From: Melitaea cinxia
Lineage: Eukaryota > Arthropoda > Insecta > Lepidoptera > Nymphalidae
Direction of reading: 5' to 3'
DNA length: 64,000 bases
Assembly (NCBI RefSeq): GCF_905220565.1
Contig: NC_059396.1
Span: forward strand, 9,459,206-9,523,205
The notes beneath the pieces are model-generated. The model was not told the origin of the DNA. It searched no databases and was given only the letters and a program-made list of their open reading frames with translations. The translations under genes were made by a program, and so were the position numbers. Shown in pieces: positions 24,201 to 36,200 of this stretch (its first letter is position 1; every line of letters begins with the position of its first letter).

Positions 24201-27200
24201 TTTTTTAAATAGTAACATATAGAAATTTTTGTATTTTTATATGTTGATATAATTATTTAAATTTTAGTTATATTTGATTATTAATATTCTCTTGACTTAC
24301 CTTTGACTTTTTTAATATAAATTTGATTATTGATCGTTTAAAATGAATTTTATAGTTAATGAGTAGGATTTTTGCTTTTTACTTTAAATTTTTTTATGTG
24401 ATGTTATCTTAATTATACTTGCCTCATGACATTTATATATGGTGGAATGTTGTGTATTCCAAAATGGGATACATATTAGATAATAATGTAGTAATGATTC
24501 ATATATAATGTTTTGTATGTATTCTGTGGATGTACCTATAAAATAAATAAAGAAATAAATAAAAAACGACAATTGAAACTTACCTGTTACAACTTTATTA
24601 GAATCCAATGCTAATAATTTATAAATTGGGTCTTCATGAGCATTTTCAAAACACTGCTTTAACTTCCCAGTTTCCACATCTGTTGCTATGATTGCTTTAT
24701 CCTACAATAAATTAACAAAATCAAGATTTGGTTATATATGAAATATGAAAAAATTTACACCTGCTGAGATAAATACAATACAATACACTTTATTGTTACA
24801 ATCAGAAACAATACATGTAACATAAAAATATGCAAGAAAAAAAATATTTATATGATAACACATAATTATGTATAATGTAAAAAAAGCTGATGAGTTTATC
24901 TGTTTTAATTAAGTAATAGTGTAATCACCATGCGTGTTTAATTTTGAAGTTTGTTTAGTTAAATGTATTATTAAGAGGATGTACAATGGCAGACTAAGCC
25001 CGTTAGAGACCCGGAGCGGCAAAGCTGAATTAAGGCCCCCAGCTTTTAAAAAAAATGTAGCATTTTATGTTTATTTTGTTAAAATCTGGCAAGTGAAATT
25101 GAAATTCGAAAGCCGACCGATGGGGGGAAAGCCATGCAACAGCTACTTTTTAAATACACAAGTCGAAAATGGAGAGCAGCGTCTTCGGTGTGACAAAGCC
25201 AGCCCTGCAGTTACCAACCCCGCTATCCAGTGTGGTGACTATGGGCAAAACCATTTTTGGCATGAATTTGTGGAGGTCTATGTCTAGCAGTGGACTGTGG
25301 TAGGCTGAAATGATATTGATTGGACTGATTTATCTATAATATAAAAATGAGTCGCTGAATGTGTTGCTAAGCGCAAAACTCGAGAACGGTTGGACCGATT
25401 TCGCTAATTCTTTTTTTAAAATATTCCTTGAAGTACGAGGATGGTTCTTGCGGAGAGAAAAATTAAAAAAAAAAACATTTAAATTTCTTGAAAAAGTCTA
25501 AAAACAACAGTTTTCCATACTCCCATACAAAAGATTTGTGATAATACTTAAAAGTCAATTTGAACTTTAATACCATACGATAAAGTTTGTGTTAGGCGAT
25601 ACGAAGTTCGCCGGGTCAGCTAGTTTTATATAATGTTATTTTTGTGAATCGATTCATTTTTTTTGATTCTGCTTTCAAGTGTCAAGCGGGCTGGTTTGTT
25701 CTAGCAAACGTTGTTTCTTTCTTGGCATTTTCTTGTGTCTACAGTTTGGTTTTTGGTTGTTTAGATTTACGTATATATTTTGTGTTGTCGCGGTATATTG
25801 GTGAGTGTTTATTTTTTGTTTCGTATGTTATTTTTTTTCTTTTTAAATCATGGAGGATAACGATCCTCCTGATCCATCGGTTCCGCCAGACAAAAATGCC
25901 TCTGATTTTTATTTTACCCCAATCCTATCCGCTCCACTATCATCTTTTACAGCAGTTGAAAACGCAGTAGGCAAAAAACGCCCTCTCGAGTCTGTTAAAG
26001 ATACAATACCAAATAAGCAGGCTAAGCAAAATGATTACAGAATCCACTATTCCAACATGGACAAGCCTCCTTATTTAGTACATGTGTCTCGCAATGAAAG
26101 TGACCCAGCAGCTAACACTACTTTAAACCCAATAAAATTTGGTCAATTCCTAAAAACCCATCGCTTCCCAGGTATAGCAAATGATGGCTTAAAACGAGTG
26201 GGCCGTAACAGAGTCTCTGTAACTTTTAATACCCCTCAAGATGCCAATTCATTTATGAACCATCCCTTAGCATTACAAAACGGATACAGGACTTCCATCC
26301 CCACCTACAACATCACTCGAATGGGTGTCGTAAGAGAAATACCCGTAGACTGGTCCATAGAAGAGATTGCAGAGAATCTGGAAGTCCCACAAGGATGTCG
26401 TAAAATTATAAAAGTGCGTAGGATCAACAGAAAGGTAATTAATAATGGCATTCCAGAGTGGCAACCAACACAATCTGTGATTCTTACTTTTGACGGACAG
26501 ACCCTACCTACCCGAGTTCTCTGCTTCTATATGGCCCTAAAAGTTGAACTTTATAAATACCCAACTATCCAGTGTTTTAATTGCTGTAGATTTGGACATA
26601 CAAAAACCCAGTGTAGGTCAAAACCAAGATGTTATAATTGTACTAAAAACCACACAGGTGAGGGATGCCCGAGCACAGTAGATGACCCTATTTGTCTTTA
26701 TTGTTCAGGAGGACACACTGCTATAAGTAAGAGTTGTCCTGAATACATAAGACAATCAAATATTAAATTGATAATGGCAGAGAAAAATATTTCTTATGAG
26801 GAAGCATCCAAGACTATCCCTCCATCATACAGATCGTATGCAGATATCGCAAAGTCTACAAATAGTTCCTCCCCTTTAAATATAAACCCACCTCATAGAA
26901 CCCCCTCAATCCCTATAACTTCATTTAAGAAAACTGTTTTAGCCACCCGTAAACAACGCCCTGTTTTATCACCGGGCTATGATAAACAAGCGCACCAAGA
27001 TATCTTAAATGAATTTAATATGCCTGAATCACAAAATGGATGTGCATTAAATAATACTTCTACAATAGATACTGAATCTTCTAACATTAATAACCTACTT
27101 CTAACATTATTAGTAGATATTCTTAGTAAAAATGAACTTACAATAACAGACCACGTAGCAAACAAACTCATCTCAATTCTAAATAGTTACAATGGACCCA

Positions 27201-30200
27201 CTCAAGTTTCTTCAGTGGAACGCTAGGAGCATCCAGAACAAGAAACACGAAATTATCCACCTCACAAATAATCTCAGCCCCACCATTATATGCATTACAG
27301 AAACTTGGTTGAGACCTGATCATCGCTTCTTTCTTCAGGGTTTTTCATCATATCGTGATGATCGATTAGATGGCTATGGAGGATCAATGATTCTTGTTAA
27401 TAATAAATTCACACCCACTCATCTTACCATCCCTGGTCACAATAGCAATGACATAAATATTGTTGGTATAAAAATAAAAGATATAAGTATTCTTTCTATA
27501 TACCTCCCCCACCCAAACTCTTCTATCCTTCCTTTTCTACGCGATGTCTTTTTGCTCTTTCCTCCTCCGCTATTAATCCTAGGAGACTTCAATTGTCATA
27601 ATAGTATGTGGGGATCAGACACAAACGACTCCTTTGGCAGTGAACTAGGAGAATTGCTCGAGGAGTTAGGTCTCTGTATCCTTAATGATGGCCGACCTAC
27701 AAGAATGACTCCTCCTGGACAAAGGAAGAGTTGTGTAGATCTAACAATATGTTCAAACGATTTAGCAACTCTTTTACAGTGGAACATTCTAGATAGTACA
27801 TTTGGTAGTGATCACTATCCTATTATTACTTGTTACCCGTTAAGATGTTACCCCCAACTTCCACTTCCACCCCTACTAAAATATAGGATGTCTGGCGCCA
27901 ACTGGGTCAAGTATAAAAAACTGTTGGAAAATAAAGTTCGATCATTACCTCAAATTACTCCAGAAAATCTTAATGTGTGCTACAAGGAGTTTTGTAAGGC
28001 TGTTTCAGATTCGGCTGATTTAAATATTCCCTTGAAAAATTCAGCAACCGGTAAAATACCATCTCCCCCCTGGTGGGATAAGGAGTGCACAGAGATGATA
28101 AAAGCTAGGAAAAATGCAGAAAAGGATTATAAACAAAATATGACAGATAGCAATTTAATAAACTATCAGAGAATTGCTGCCAAGACAAGACGTGTTTTCC
28201 GAAGGAAAAAGACTCGCCGTTGGCGTCAATTCTGTGCATCCCTTTCACCAGATACCAGCTCCAGTATAGTTTGGAATCAAATAAATAGATTTAGGCACGG
28301 TCTCTCTTATCGAAATTCACCCGGCATTTCTGAAATTGTAGCAGGAAATCTCTTTGATAAAATAGCTCCTCCATTTGCTCCAAACCTCGATGATCTCTCT
28401 CACACAGATCATACCTTTTTAACATCATCGCATGCCATAGATCACCCTTTCACTATGTTTGAGCTCCAATCTATCCTCTCTCGTGTCAAAGATTCAGCTC
28501 CGGGAGTTGACGGTTTCCCTTACTCTTTCCTGATAAAGGCCGGCAAAATTGTTTTAAAATATTTTCTAAATTTAATTAATGCTTTTTTTGATTTTAATTA
28601 CATTCCTAATGATTGGAAAACTCAAATAATAATCCCTATTTTAAAACACGGAAAACCACCTGAGATAAGTGATAGCTACCGCCCCATTGCTCTCTCGTCT
28701 ACTTTTTCCAAAATATTCGAGCATCTTTTAAAAAACCGTCTGGAATGGTTTGTAGAAAAAAACAGTTTACTTCCTTCCTCCCAGTTTGGTTTTCGAAAAG
28801 GTCTATGTACTACAGACAGTTTAGGCATTTTTGTTACTGACCTCAGAATAGCTTTCTCCAGGAATGAATATGTGTTGGCCGCGTTCCTTGACATTACGGC
28901 TGCATACGACAACGTGACTCTTTCTGTACTCAGGTACAAGCTACAACAGCTGAGTATCCCAGAAAAGATAGTACGGGTACTATGCAGTATTTTAATGTGT
29001 AGAGAGGTCATGCTACGGGTCCCGGGTCAGAACCTCGGTACACGCCTTGTATGGAAAGGCCTTCCTCAGGGTTGTGTACTCAGTCCTATCGGCTGTGTGA
29101 ACTTGGCACCCGACTTTGGAAAAAATGTTTTTTTTTGGATTCATTTAATAGATATTGGTTAGTAGTTGATAGTAGTGACAACAACTTTTTTTGTAGTTGT
29201 ACAAAAAAATTTTTTTTGGCACCAAAAAATATTGCATCCCCCCACATTTAAAATAAAATTTTTTTTTCTTCGATTCTTATAGAGGAACGTTGATAGATGA
29301 TTGTAGTGCATTTTGTTTTGTTTTTAGTAAGCTAGAAAAAAAATAATTAAAAATATAAAAAATAATAAATTGCGAGCAATTATCGTCATGAATTTTACCT
29401 CTATAAAATAAATTTGAAAGCCTCAACAATTACAATTACAGGTTAATTGAACGATAATTTCCGTAGCGATTTATAGTCATAATTTTTTTAGTTTGTGATA
29501 AATTTATGTGACATACTCGTAATATATAACAGTATCAGATGCAGTGAAAGTAAGAAAACCAGTGATTCAGTGCGAGCCAGTTACCGATGGATGGTCTTCA
29601 CAATTACTGCATACGTCTAAAATGATTGAGGGACCTCTATAGAGGTTTGAGTGTAAAGATTTTCGTTTGTAGTTGAGTAAAAATTACAGAAAATTGAAGA
29701 GACAGCCGCGGAAGTACGAAAATATCGATTTCTACATGTTCCGTGTGAGCCATTACATATGGATGGTCTTTACGATTACTACAAACGTCATAAATCATTG
29801 AGGGACCTCCACTGAGGTTTGTAGTGAAAAAACTTTCGTTTGTAGTTAAATAGAACTTACAGAAAATTAAAGTGAGATCCGCGGGAGTACGAAAACTTCG
29901 ACTTCGACTGATTCGATGCGAGCCAGTTACCGGTGGATGATCTTCACAATTACTACAAACGTCATAAATCCTTGAGGGACCTCCAAAGAGGTTTGTAGTG
30001 AAAAGACTTTTGTTTGTAGTTGAATAAAACTTACTGAAAATTGAAGAGACAGCCGCGTAAGTACGAAAATATCGATTTCTACATGTTCCGTGTGAGCCAT
30101 TACATATGGTTGGTCTACGATTACTACAAACGTCATAAATCATTGAGGGACCTCCAAAGAGGTTTGTAGTGAAAAACTTTCGTCTGTAGTTAAATAGAAC

Positions 30201-33200
30201 TTACAGAAAATTGAAGTGAGACCCGCGAGAGTACGAAAATTTCGACTTCGACTGATTCGGTGCGAGCCAGTTACCGATCGATGATCTTCACAATTACTAC
30301 AAACGTCATAAATCATTGAGGGACCTCCAAAGAGGTTTTTAATTAAAAGACTTTCGTTTGTAGTTGAATAGACCTTACAGAAAATTGAAGTGAGATCCGC
30401 GGGAGTACGAAAACATCGACTTCGACTGATTCGGTGCGAGCCAGTTACCGATGGATGATCTTCACAATTACTACAAACGTCATAAATCATTGAGGGACCT
30501 CCAAAGAGGTTTTTAATTAAAAGACTTTCGTTTGTAGTTGAATAGACCTTACAGAAAATTGAAGTGAGATCCGCGGGAGTACGAAAACATCGACTTCGAC
30601 TGATTCGGTGCGAGCCAGTTACCGATGGATGGTATTTACGATTACTAAAAACGTCATAAATCATTGAGGGACCTCCAAAGAGGTTTGTAGTGAAAAAACT
30701 TTCGTTTGTAGTCAAATAGAACTTACAGAAAATTGAAGTTAAAACCGCGGAAGTACGAAAATTTCGACTTCCACTGATTCAGTGCAAGCCAGTTACCGAT
30801 GGATGTTCTTCACAATTACTACAAACGTCATAAATCCTTGAGGGACCTCCAAAGAGGTTTGTAGTGAAAAGACTTTTGTTTGTAGTTGAATAAAACTTAC
30901 TGAAAATTGAAGAGACAGCCGCGGACGTACGAAAATATCGATTTCTACATGTTCCGTGTGAGCCATTACATATGGATGGTCTTTACGGTTACTACAAACG
31001 TCTTGAATGATTAAGGAGCCTCCAAAGAGGTATGTAGTGAAAAGACTTTCGTTTGTAGTTGAATAGAACTTACAGAAAATTGAAGTTAAAACCGCGGAAG
31101 TACGAAAATTTCGACTTCCACTGATTCAGTGCAAGCCAGTTACCGATGGATGTTCTTCACAATTACTACAAACGTCATAAATCCTTGAGGGACCTCCAAA
31201 GAGGTTTGTAGTGAAAAGACTTTTGTTTGTAGTTGAATAAAACTTACTGAAAATTGAAGAGACAGCCGCGGACGTACGAAAATATCGATTTCTACATGTT
31301 CCGTGTGAGCCATTACATATGGATGGTCTTTACGGTTACTACATACGTCTTGAATGATTAAGGAGCCTCCAAAGAGGTATGTATCGAAAAGACTTTCGTT
31401 TGTAGTTGAATAGAACTTACAGAAAATTGAAGTTAAAACCGCGGAAGTACGAAAACTTCGACTTCCACTGATTCAGTGCGAGCCAGTTACCAATGGATGT
31501 TCTTCACAATTACTACAAACGTCATAAATCACTGAGGGACCTCCAAAGAGGTTTTTAATTAAAAGACTTTCGTTTGTAGTTGAATAGAACTTACAGAAAA
31601 TTGAAGTGAGATCCGCGGTAGTAAGAAAACTTCGACGTCGACTGATTCGATGCGAGCCAGTTACCGATGGATGATCTTCACAATTACTACAAACGTCATA
31701 AATCATTGAGGGACCTCCAAAGAGGTTTGTAGTGACAAGACTTTTGTTTGTAGTTGAATAAAACTTACTGAAAATTGAAGAGACCGGCGAGGAAGTACGA
31801 AAATATCGATTTCTACATATTCCGCGTGAGCCACTACATATGGATGGTCTTTACGATTACTACAAACGTCATAAATCATTGAGGGACCTCCAAAGAGGTT
31901 TGTAGTTGAATAAAACTTACTGAAAATTGAAGAGACAGCCGAGGAAGTACGAAAATATCGATTTCTACATATTCCGCGTGAGCCACTACATATGGATGGT
32001 CTTTACGGTTACTACAAACGTCTTAAATGATTAAGGAACCTCCAAAGAGGTATGTAGTGAAAAAAATTTCGTTTGTAGTTGAATAAAACTTACAGAAAAT
32101 TAAAGTGAGATCCGCGGGAGTACGAAAACTTCGACTTCGACTGATTCGATGCGAGCCAGTTACCGATGGATGATCTTCGCAATTACTACAAACGTCATAA
32201 ATCCTTGAGGGACCTCCAAAGAGGTTTGTAGTGAAAAGACTTTTGTTTGTAGTTGAATAAAACTTACTGAAAATTGAAGTGAGATCCGCGGGAGTACGAA
32301 AACTTCGACTTGGACTGATTCGGTGCGATCCAGTTACCGGTGGATGATCTTCACAATTATTACAAAGGTTTGTAGTGAAGAAATTTTCGTTTGTACTACA
32401 ATAAAAGTTTAGAAAATCAACGTGAGAGTTGCGAAAGTCCGAAAAAATAGATTTCAACATAAATTTCGTAGAGAGTATCCGCCCATCCGAGAAGAACCTC
32501 GTATTCATGCTCCTTTAACGGTACAACACGTCTTTTGAGAGCGGACTATTCACTTCTTTATACTAGTTCTATTATATTCACTTTTTGATATATTTGTATC
32601 TTTGCGTAAAGTAGGTAACAAGCAATTTGTTTCACCGATAGACTAATGTAGCGTCAACAGTGTTGTCAATAGTTCAACATTACTCTCATTTTCGGTAGAT
32701 TCCAGGCATACGCATAACGTGATTTTTTTTAAATATTGTTCCTGTTTTGCGACAAATAAATAAAGATAATCTTTCGACATCTTAGCGTTTATTGCAATAG
32801 TTGCAATGTCCCAGACACCGCTACTCTACAGTACTAGTCTGTCTTTGTCATCGATAAACCGCAAATGTTTTAAAGACTCAAGAATAATATGTGGCACATT
32901 TGCCGCATTGCAAGACGCATTTATTTTGATTAATATGAAAAATGAATAATTTCAAAATTTGTAGTCACAATTATATATACCAAAAAAACAAAGTTGTAAA
33001 GTGACCATTATCATTACAACCGTATTATTTAGGTCGTCGTGTCCGTACGACAAATTTTCATAATAAAAATATTCAATATGTATTTAAAATAAACTAAACT
33101 TAATATAATGTTTAAGAAAACATTACTAACGGGAGTGTGTATGAGTGTGTGTGTGGGTGTGTTTTCTTGTATGTGTAAATATAAGTCTTTCTTTTTGTTT

Positions 33201-36200
33201 ACGGGTACACAATTACTAAGAACTTACAATGAAAAGACTTCGAATTATATATTGGAAATAATAACGAGAGTCTTATTGTTTAGTACAGTTTACTTAGGAT
33301 TCGGATTTTCTGTAATTTTTATTCTACTGCAAACAAAAATATCTCTTCTACAAACATCTCAAGAGATCCCTCAATCATTTTAGACGTTTATAGTAATTGT
33401 GAAGATCATCCATCGGTAACTGGCTCGCATCGAATCAGTCGAAGTCGAAATTTTCGTACTTCCGCGGTTTTAACTTCAATTTTCTGTAAGTTCTATTTAA
33501 CTACAAACGAAAATCTTTTCACTATATACCTCTTTGGAGGCTCCTTAATCATTCAAGACGTTTGTAGTAACCGTAAAGACCATCCATATGTAACGGCTCA
33601 CACGGAACATGTAGAAAATCGATATTTTCGTACTCCCGCGGGTCTCACTTCAATTTTCTGTAAGTTCTATTTAACTACAAACGAAAGTTTTTTCACTACA
33701 TACCTCTTTGGAGGTCCCTCAATGATTTATGACGTTTGTAGTAATTGTGAAGACCATCCATCGATAACTGGCTCGCACTGAATCAGTGGAAGTCGAAATT
33801 TTCGTACTTCCGCAGTTTTAACTTCAATTTTCTGTAAGTTCTATTCAACTACAAAAGAAAGTCTTTAAATTAAAAACCTCTTTGGAGGTCCCTCAATGAT
33901 TTATGACGTTTGTAGTAATCGTAAATACCATCCATCGGTAATTGGCTCGCACCGAATCAGTCGAAGACGAAATTTTCGCACTTCCGCGGCTCTCATTTCA
34001 AATAGCTTTAACTTTTATCCTACTACAAACAAAAATTTCTTCACTACAAACCTCTTTGAAGGTTCCTCAATCATTTTACACGTTTGTAGTAATTGTGAAG
34101 ACCATCCATCGATAACTGGCTCGCACTGAATCAGTGGAAGTCGAAATTTTCGTACTTCCGCGGTTTTAACTTCAATTTTCTGTAAGTTCTATTTAACTAC
34201 AAACGAAAGTTTTTTCACTACAAACCTCTTTGGAGGTCCCTCAATGATTTATGATGTTTGTAGTAATCGTAAAGACCATCCATATGTAATGGCTCACACG
34301 GAACATGTAGAAATCGATATTTTCGTACTTCCGCGGCTGTCTCTTCAATTTTCAGTAAGTTTTATTCAACTACAAACAAAAGTCTTTTCACTACAAACCT
34401 CTTTGGAGGTCCCTCAAGGATTTATGACGTTTGTAGTAATTGTGAAGATCATCCATCGGTAACTGGCTCGCATCGAATCAGTCGAAGTCGAAGTTTTCGT
34501 ACTTCCGCGGCTCTCACTTCAATTTTCTGTAATTTTTACTCAACTACAAACGAAAATCTTTTCACTCAAACCTCTATAGAGGTCCCTCAATCATTTTAGA
34601 CGTATGCAGTAATTGCGAAGACCATCCATCGGTAACTGGCTCGCACTGAATCACTGGTTTTCTTACTTTCACTGCATCTGATACTGTTATATATTACGAG
34701 TATGTTATATTAATTTATCACAAACTAAAAAAATGATGACTATAAATCGCTACGGAAATTATCGTTCAATTAACCTGTAATTGTAATTATTGAGGCTTTC
34801 AAATTGATTTTATAGAGGTAAAATTCATGACGATAATTGCTCGCAATTTATTATTTTTTATATTTTTAATTATTTTTTTTCTAGCTTACTAAAAACAAAA
34901 CAAAATGCACTACAATCATCTATCAACGTTCCTCTATAAGAATCGAAGAAAAAAAATTTTTTATTTTAAATGTGGGGGGATGCAATATTTTTTGGTGCCA
35001 AAAAAATTTTTTTTGTACAACTACAAAAAAAGTTGTTGTCACTACTATCAACTACTAACCAATATCTATTAAATGAATCCAAAAAAAAACATTTTTTCCA
35101 AAGTCGGGTGCCAAGTTCACACAGCCAGTCCTATCCTGTACAATCTTTATACTTCTTCTCTCCATCTCTCGCTTAACCCTGACTGCCAAATATTACAATA
35201 TGCAGATGATCTAGTTTTATACATTTCTTCGACCTCAATCTCCCAAGCTTCATCGTCATTACAAATCTCCCTCGACTCACTATCACTCTGGCTGGAAGAG
35301 AGGGGCCTTCAGTTGTCGGCTCCAAAGAGTAACGTTGTAACATTCAGCAGGAAGAAAAATATACCTCTAGTAAGTCTGAAGATTGAAGGTCAATCTATCC
35401 CAGTTTGTGATTCGGTAAAATTTTTGGGCTTAATTTTAGATTCTAAACTAACTGGGATCAAACACATAGAGCACATAATTAAAAAATCAGAACGTAACTT
35501 AAACATAATAAAGGCGCTATCTGGAGTCTCCTGGGGTTCGCACCCATTTACTCAAAAACTTTTATATCATGCCATAGTCAGAAGTGCCCTGGACTACGGC
35601 ACCTTCCTCCTAAAACCATCAAATAAATCCTCTCTTAGAGCTTTAGATTCCTTACAGTCTAGGGCACTTCGTTGTGTCCTTGGGTGTATGAGATCTACCC
35701 CCATTAATGCACTGCAAGTAGAGTGCGGTGAACCACCCCTCTTTATTCGTTTTCAGTTTTTGTCTGATCGTTTTTTACTCCGTGTAAATGCTCGCTCCGA
35801 TCATCCACTTAAGAAGAAACTTGAGTGTCTATACAACCTCTGCCTTACCTCTTCCTATTGGCATCATAAACAGACTCCACTTTTAATTAATAGTTTAAAA
35901 AAACTGCGCTACGTAGAACAGGACTCTCCTATCCAAACATTTCCGAAACTGTGTTGGCATGAATTTCCGTATGAGGTGATAACATATTCAGCTAACGTGA
36001 TAGTCAACCTTGGCTTCGCCAAAGAATCCCCCCATAATAACATCCTTTTTACTTCAGAGGTAGCCACTAGATGGAATAACAGCCACTTATTTTTTACCGA
36101 TGCATCCAAATTGACAGAATTAGGAAAAACAGGTGTAGCTGTCTATTACCAAAATTCGAAAATTGCCCTACAATTTCAATGTCCTCCCCATTCATCTGTA

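Larger units (their letters stand above)
29091..35126. mobile_element. 6.0-kb foldback-type DNA transposon
   Basis: It is bounded by a 9-bp direct repeat AGTCCTATC (29082-29090, 35127-35135). Both ends begin, reading inward, GGCTGTGTGAACTTGG. The inverted arms are about 475 bp of unique sequence followed by tandem ~174-bp units: about 16-17 in the left arm, about 8 inverted in the right arm. The core of about 0.95 kb has no convincing gene. Long inverted arms made of tandem repeats plus a 9-bp duplication match Foldback-like elements; Mutator-like elements also make 9-bp duplications. It has no transposase, so it depends on another element. Confidence 0.93.

Noticed and set aside
25644..25970. 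108-residue frame upstream of LINE ORF1
   Set aside because: It overlaps the 5' UTR and start of ORF1 in another frame and has no known motif.
33108..33383. 91-residue open frame in the foldback core as a transposase or membrane protein
   Set aside because: It has no recognisable motif, ends inside the repeat array and has low-complexity composition.
29566..34650. Regularly spaced repeats resembling a CRISPR array
   Set aside because: Units are about 174 bp and contiguous, without variable spacers, in an animal genome, and mirrored in two arms of a transposon.
34970..35126. N-terminal extension of the second half of LINE ORF2
   Set aside because: The sequence before 35127 belongs to the foldback arm; the frame is open there by chance.
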